Positions 21,387-22,988 of a stretch of 22,988 bases of DNA are shown piece by piece. Both the position numbers and the translations under genes were made by a program. Position 1 is the first letter of the stretch; each line of letters starts with the position of its first letter. The notes beneath the pieces are model-generated. The model saw nothing but the letters and a program-made list of their open reading frames with translations, had not been told where the DNA came from and made no database searches. Origin of the DNA: CAZVLE01 sp964627855 (GTDB lineage Bacteria; Bacillota; Dethiobacteria; DTU022); the NCBI GenBank assembly GCA_964627855.1, contig CAZVLE010000065.1, positions 1-22,988 of the forward strand, in the 5' to 3' direction.

Positions 21387-22988
21387 ATGGATCAGGGTAT
21401 TGCCATAGTTTTAATTATTCTCAGCGCGACAATATTTTTACTAGTTTTTGAAATTGTCCGCATTGATATTGCTGCGCTGCTTTGCCTTTTGGCCCTTGGA
21501 TGGAGTGGAATAATCACCCCCCAGGAGGCCTTTTCAGGCTTTTCAAGTAACGCGGTAATTGCTACCATCTCGGTAATGATCCTCGGTCATGGAATTACCA
21601 AAACCGGCATGATGGATCGTTATTCCGGACTAGTTTTCGATAAAGTAGGAACAAACCGATCAAAAATAGTTGTTGTAATTTCTTTGATAGCGGGTTTCTT
21701 CTCGGCTTTCATGCAAAATATCGGCTCTGCTGCACTTTTTCTGCCGGGCATCAAGAATATAGCCCGGCGTAGTAAAATACCTGCGTCAGCCCTGGTAATG
21801 CCGATCGGCTTTGCCATTATCCTTGGTGGAACTCTCAGCATGGTTGGCTCAAGCTCGCTGATCGTGGTCAACGATCTGCTGCAGAATTCAGGTATGGAAA
21901 CATACGGCCTATTTAGCATCTCACCGGTCGGTATAGTCTTACTATTATCTGGAATTGCCTATTTTTTCTTCTTTAGTCCTCTCGTCTTACCTGTTCGGTC
22001 AGGTACAAGCCAGCTAGTTTCCGAACAGGATAAATTGATCGAAACCTTAAACCTACCCGATCAAATCTGGCTGTTTAATATTCCCCGGGGCAGCACCTTA
22101 ATCGGCAAGACAACAGAGCAATCAGGGGTTTGGGGCCATTCTGGCCTGCATATTTTAGGGATTGCGAATGATCAGGAAATGATCTATGCGCCCTGGCGTG
22201 AACGCACCTTTCAAGCCGACCAGAAACTGGCCCTTTTGGGCGATGAAGAAGAGATACAGCGGTTTGCTACCCAATACAGCCTGATCCGGCAGAAGAATGA
22301 CAAGCGGCTTGCTACCTTTAACGACCCGGGCCAGGCCGGTTTTGCCGAAGTGGTCATACCACCCCGGTCAGGGCTGGCAGGCCAAACTATTCGCCAGTAT
22401 GGCTTTCGCAAGCATTATGCTGTTGAGCCGGTAATTTTGTTCAGCAGGGGTGAGCAGGTAATAGGCGATTTCTCAGACCACCAAATTCTCCCTGGAGATA
22501 CTTTTATCGTGCACGGTCTTTGGGAGAATATCAGTAATTTGAAAACCGGCCCCGACACAATAGTTACCTCCCTGATCAGGGATAAAAAACGGGATCAATC
22601 AAAAACCTGGGTCGCTGCTATATCTTTTATCGCCGCTATCGTTCTGGCTATGACAGGGTTTTCTATTGCCCTCTCCTTTTTAACCGGCGCCGTTGCTTTT
22701 GTAGTGCTCCGGGTTATCACCATCCAGGAAGCTTACCATGCCATCGAATGGAAAGTGGTTTTCTTGCTTGCAGGGTTAATACCACTGGGAGTGGCTATGC
22801 AAAAAACCGGCGCTGCTGCCTACATGGCGGATCTATTTATGCAGTTCTTCCAGGGAAGCCATCCTTTTGTGCTGCTTGTCGCTGTCTCAACTATGGGTAC
22901 TCTGCTTTCACTTTTCATTTCCAACGTGGGCTCAGTTGTTGTTTTAACTCCTCTGGTGATCAATATTGCTCTGATCGGCGGGCTCGAA
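21387..22988 (+). CDS. SLC13-family permease with RCK_C (TrkA_C) domains, partial
   Basis: The frame is open from the ATG at 21387 to the window edge (534 codons, no stop), so the C-terminus is missing. It is an ion-transporter-superfamily permease of the SLC13/DASS type. The N-terminal membrane half (1-205) has the conserved loop MQNIGSAALFLP (109-120); a cytoplasmic insert holds two TrkA_C/RCK_C-like domains (about 222-295 and 315-390); and a second membrane half from about 405 ends with the equivalent loop SNVGSVVVLTP. This layout is typical of bacterial sulfate or dicarboxylate uptake permeases; substrate is not certain. GGTGA (21375-21379) precedes the ATG and TGA at 21369 closes the frame upstream, fixing the start. 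No partner gene is seen. Confidence 0.88.
   Translation, partial: MDQGIAIVLIILSATIFLLVFEIVRIDIAALLCLLALGWSGIITPQEAFSGFSSNAVIATISVMILGHGITKTGMMDRYSGLVFDKVGTNRSKIVVVISLIAGFFSAFMQNIGSAALFLPGIKNIARRSKIPASALVMPIGFAIILGGTLSMVGSSSLIVVNDLLQNSGMETYGLFSISPVGIVLLLSGIAYFFFFSPLVLPVRSGTSQLVSEQDKLIETLNLPDQIWLFNIPRGSTLIGKTTEQSGVWGHSGLHILGIANDQEMIYAPWRERTFQADQKLALLGDEEEIQRFATQYSLIRQKNDKRLATFNDPGQAGFAEVVIPPRSGLAGQTIRQYGFRKHYAVEPVILFSRGEQVIGDFSDHQILPGDTFIVHGLWENISNLKTGPDTIVTSLIRDKKRDQSKTWVAAISFIAAIVLAMTGFSIALSFLTGAVAFVVLRVITIQEAYHAIEWKVVFLLAGLIPLGVAMQKTGAAAYMADLFMQFFQGSHPFVLLVAVSTMGTLLSLFISNVGSVVVLTPLVINIALIGGLE

Noticed and set aside
1..22988. CRISPR arrays, tRNA, rRNA, complete insertion sequences or prophage genes
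   Set aside because: No regularly spaced direct repeats, clover-leaf sequences, rRNA segments or transposase and integrase motifs were seen on either strand.

Overview
The window looks like a chromosomal segment of an anaerobic Firmicute, probably a member of the Clostridia. Supporting signs are the rplM-rpsI pair, the cdaA-cdaR-glmM order, purine-rich Shine-Dalgarno sites with frequent TTG and GTG starts, a Moco riboswitch, an AmmeMemoRadiSam operon and a possible SigH-type promoter. The taxonomic call is inference; no rRNA or marker tree is available here.

Layout. (1) 113-1109: a consensus promoter, rplM and rpsI with overlapping stop and start, and a terminator. (2) 1186-3147: a metallo-beta-lactamase-fold hydrolase, then a geranylgeranylglyceryl-phosphate-synthase-like (PcrB/GGGPS) gene with its own near-consensus promoter and terminator. 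(3) 3219-9537, minus strand: a compact molybdenum cofactor operon in the order moeA, moeA-PBP fusion, moaA, mobB-moaC fusion, MOSC-mogA fusion. A Moco riboswitch with an overlapping terminator precedes it, and a ModE-like palindrome lies on the promoter. (4) 9566-11246, minus strand: a MarR regulator followed by two half-size chromate transporter (CHR) subunits; the second CHR gene lacks a normal start codon (TAATC where TAATG is expected). (5) 11489-11731: a gene-free stretch rich in inverted repeats, ending at a promoter. (6) 11821-14294: the AmmeMemoRadiSam trio (LigB/Memo-fold protein, AMMECR1-domain protein, radical SAM enzyme). (7) 14366-19562: a SigH-like promoter, then cdaA, cdaR, glmM, glmS and a 51-residue membrane protein, closed by a strong terminator. 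(8) 19580-20590: a small zinc-ribbon protein and a YgjP/DUF45-type metallopeptidase. (9) 20592-21386: a decayed, AT-rich zone holding a remnant of a GGDEF domain, hairpins and a possible 39-residue ORF. (10) 21387 to the end: an SLC13-type permease with internal RCK_C domains, cut by the window edge.

How the parts fit. The Moco operon covers the first step (MoaA, MoaC), adenylylation (MogA), molybdenum insertion (MoeA) and accessory functions, with several steps fused into single chains. Its regulatory region could sense both molybdate (operator) and finished cofactor (riboswitch). The cdaA-glmS operon links c-di-AMP synthesis and its control to UDP-GlcNAc precursor supply for the cell wall. 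The AmmeMemoRadiSam operon is a widely conserved system whose chemistry is, to my knowledge, unsettled; it is the best candidate in the window for poorly understood biology. No CRISPR array, tRNA, rRNA or intact insertion sequence was seen.
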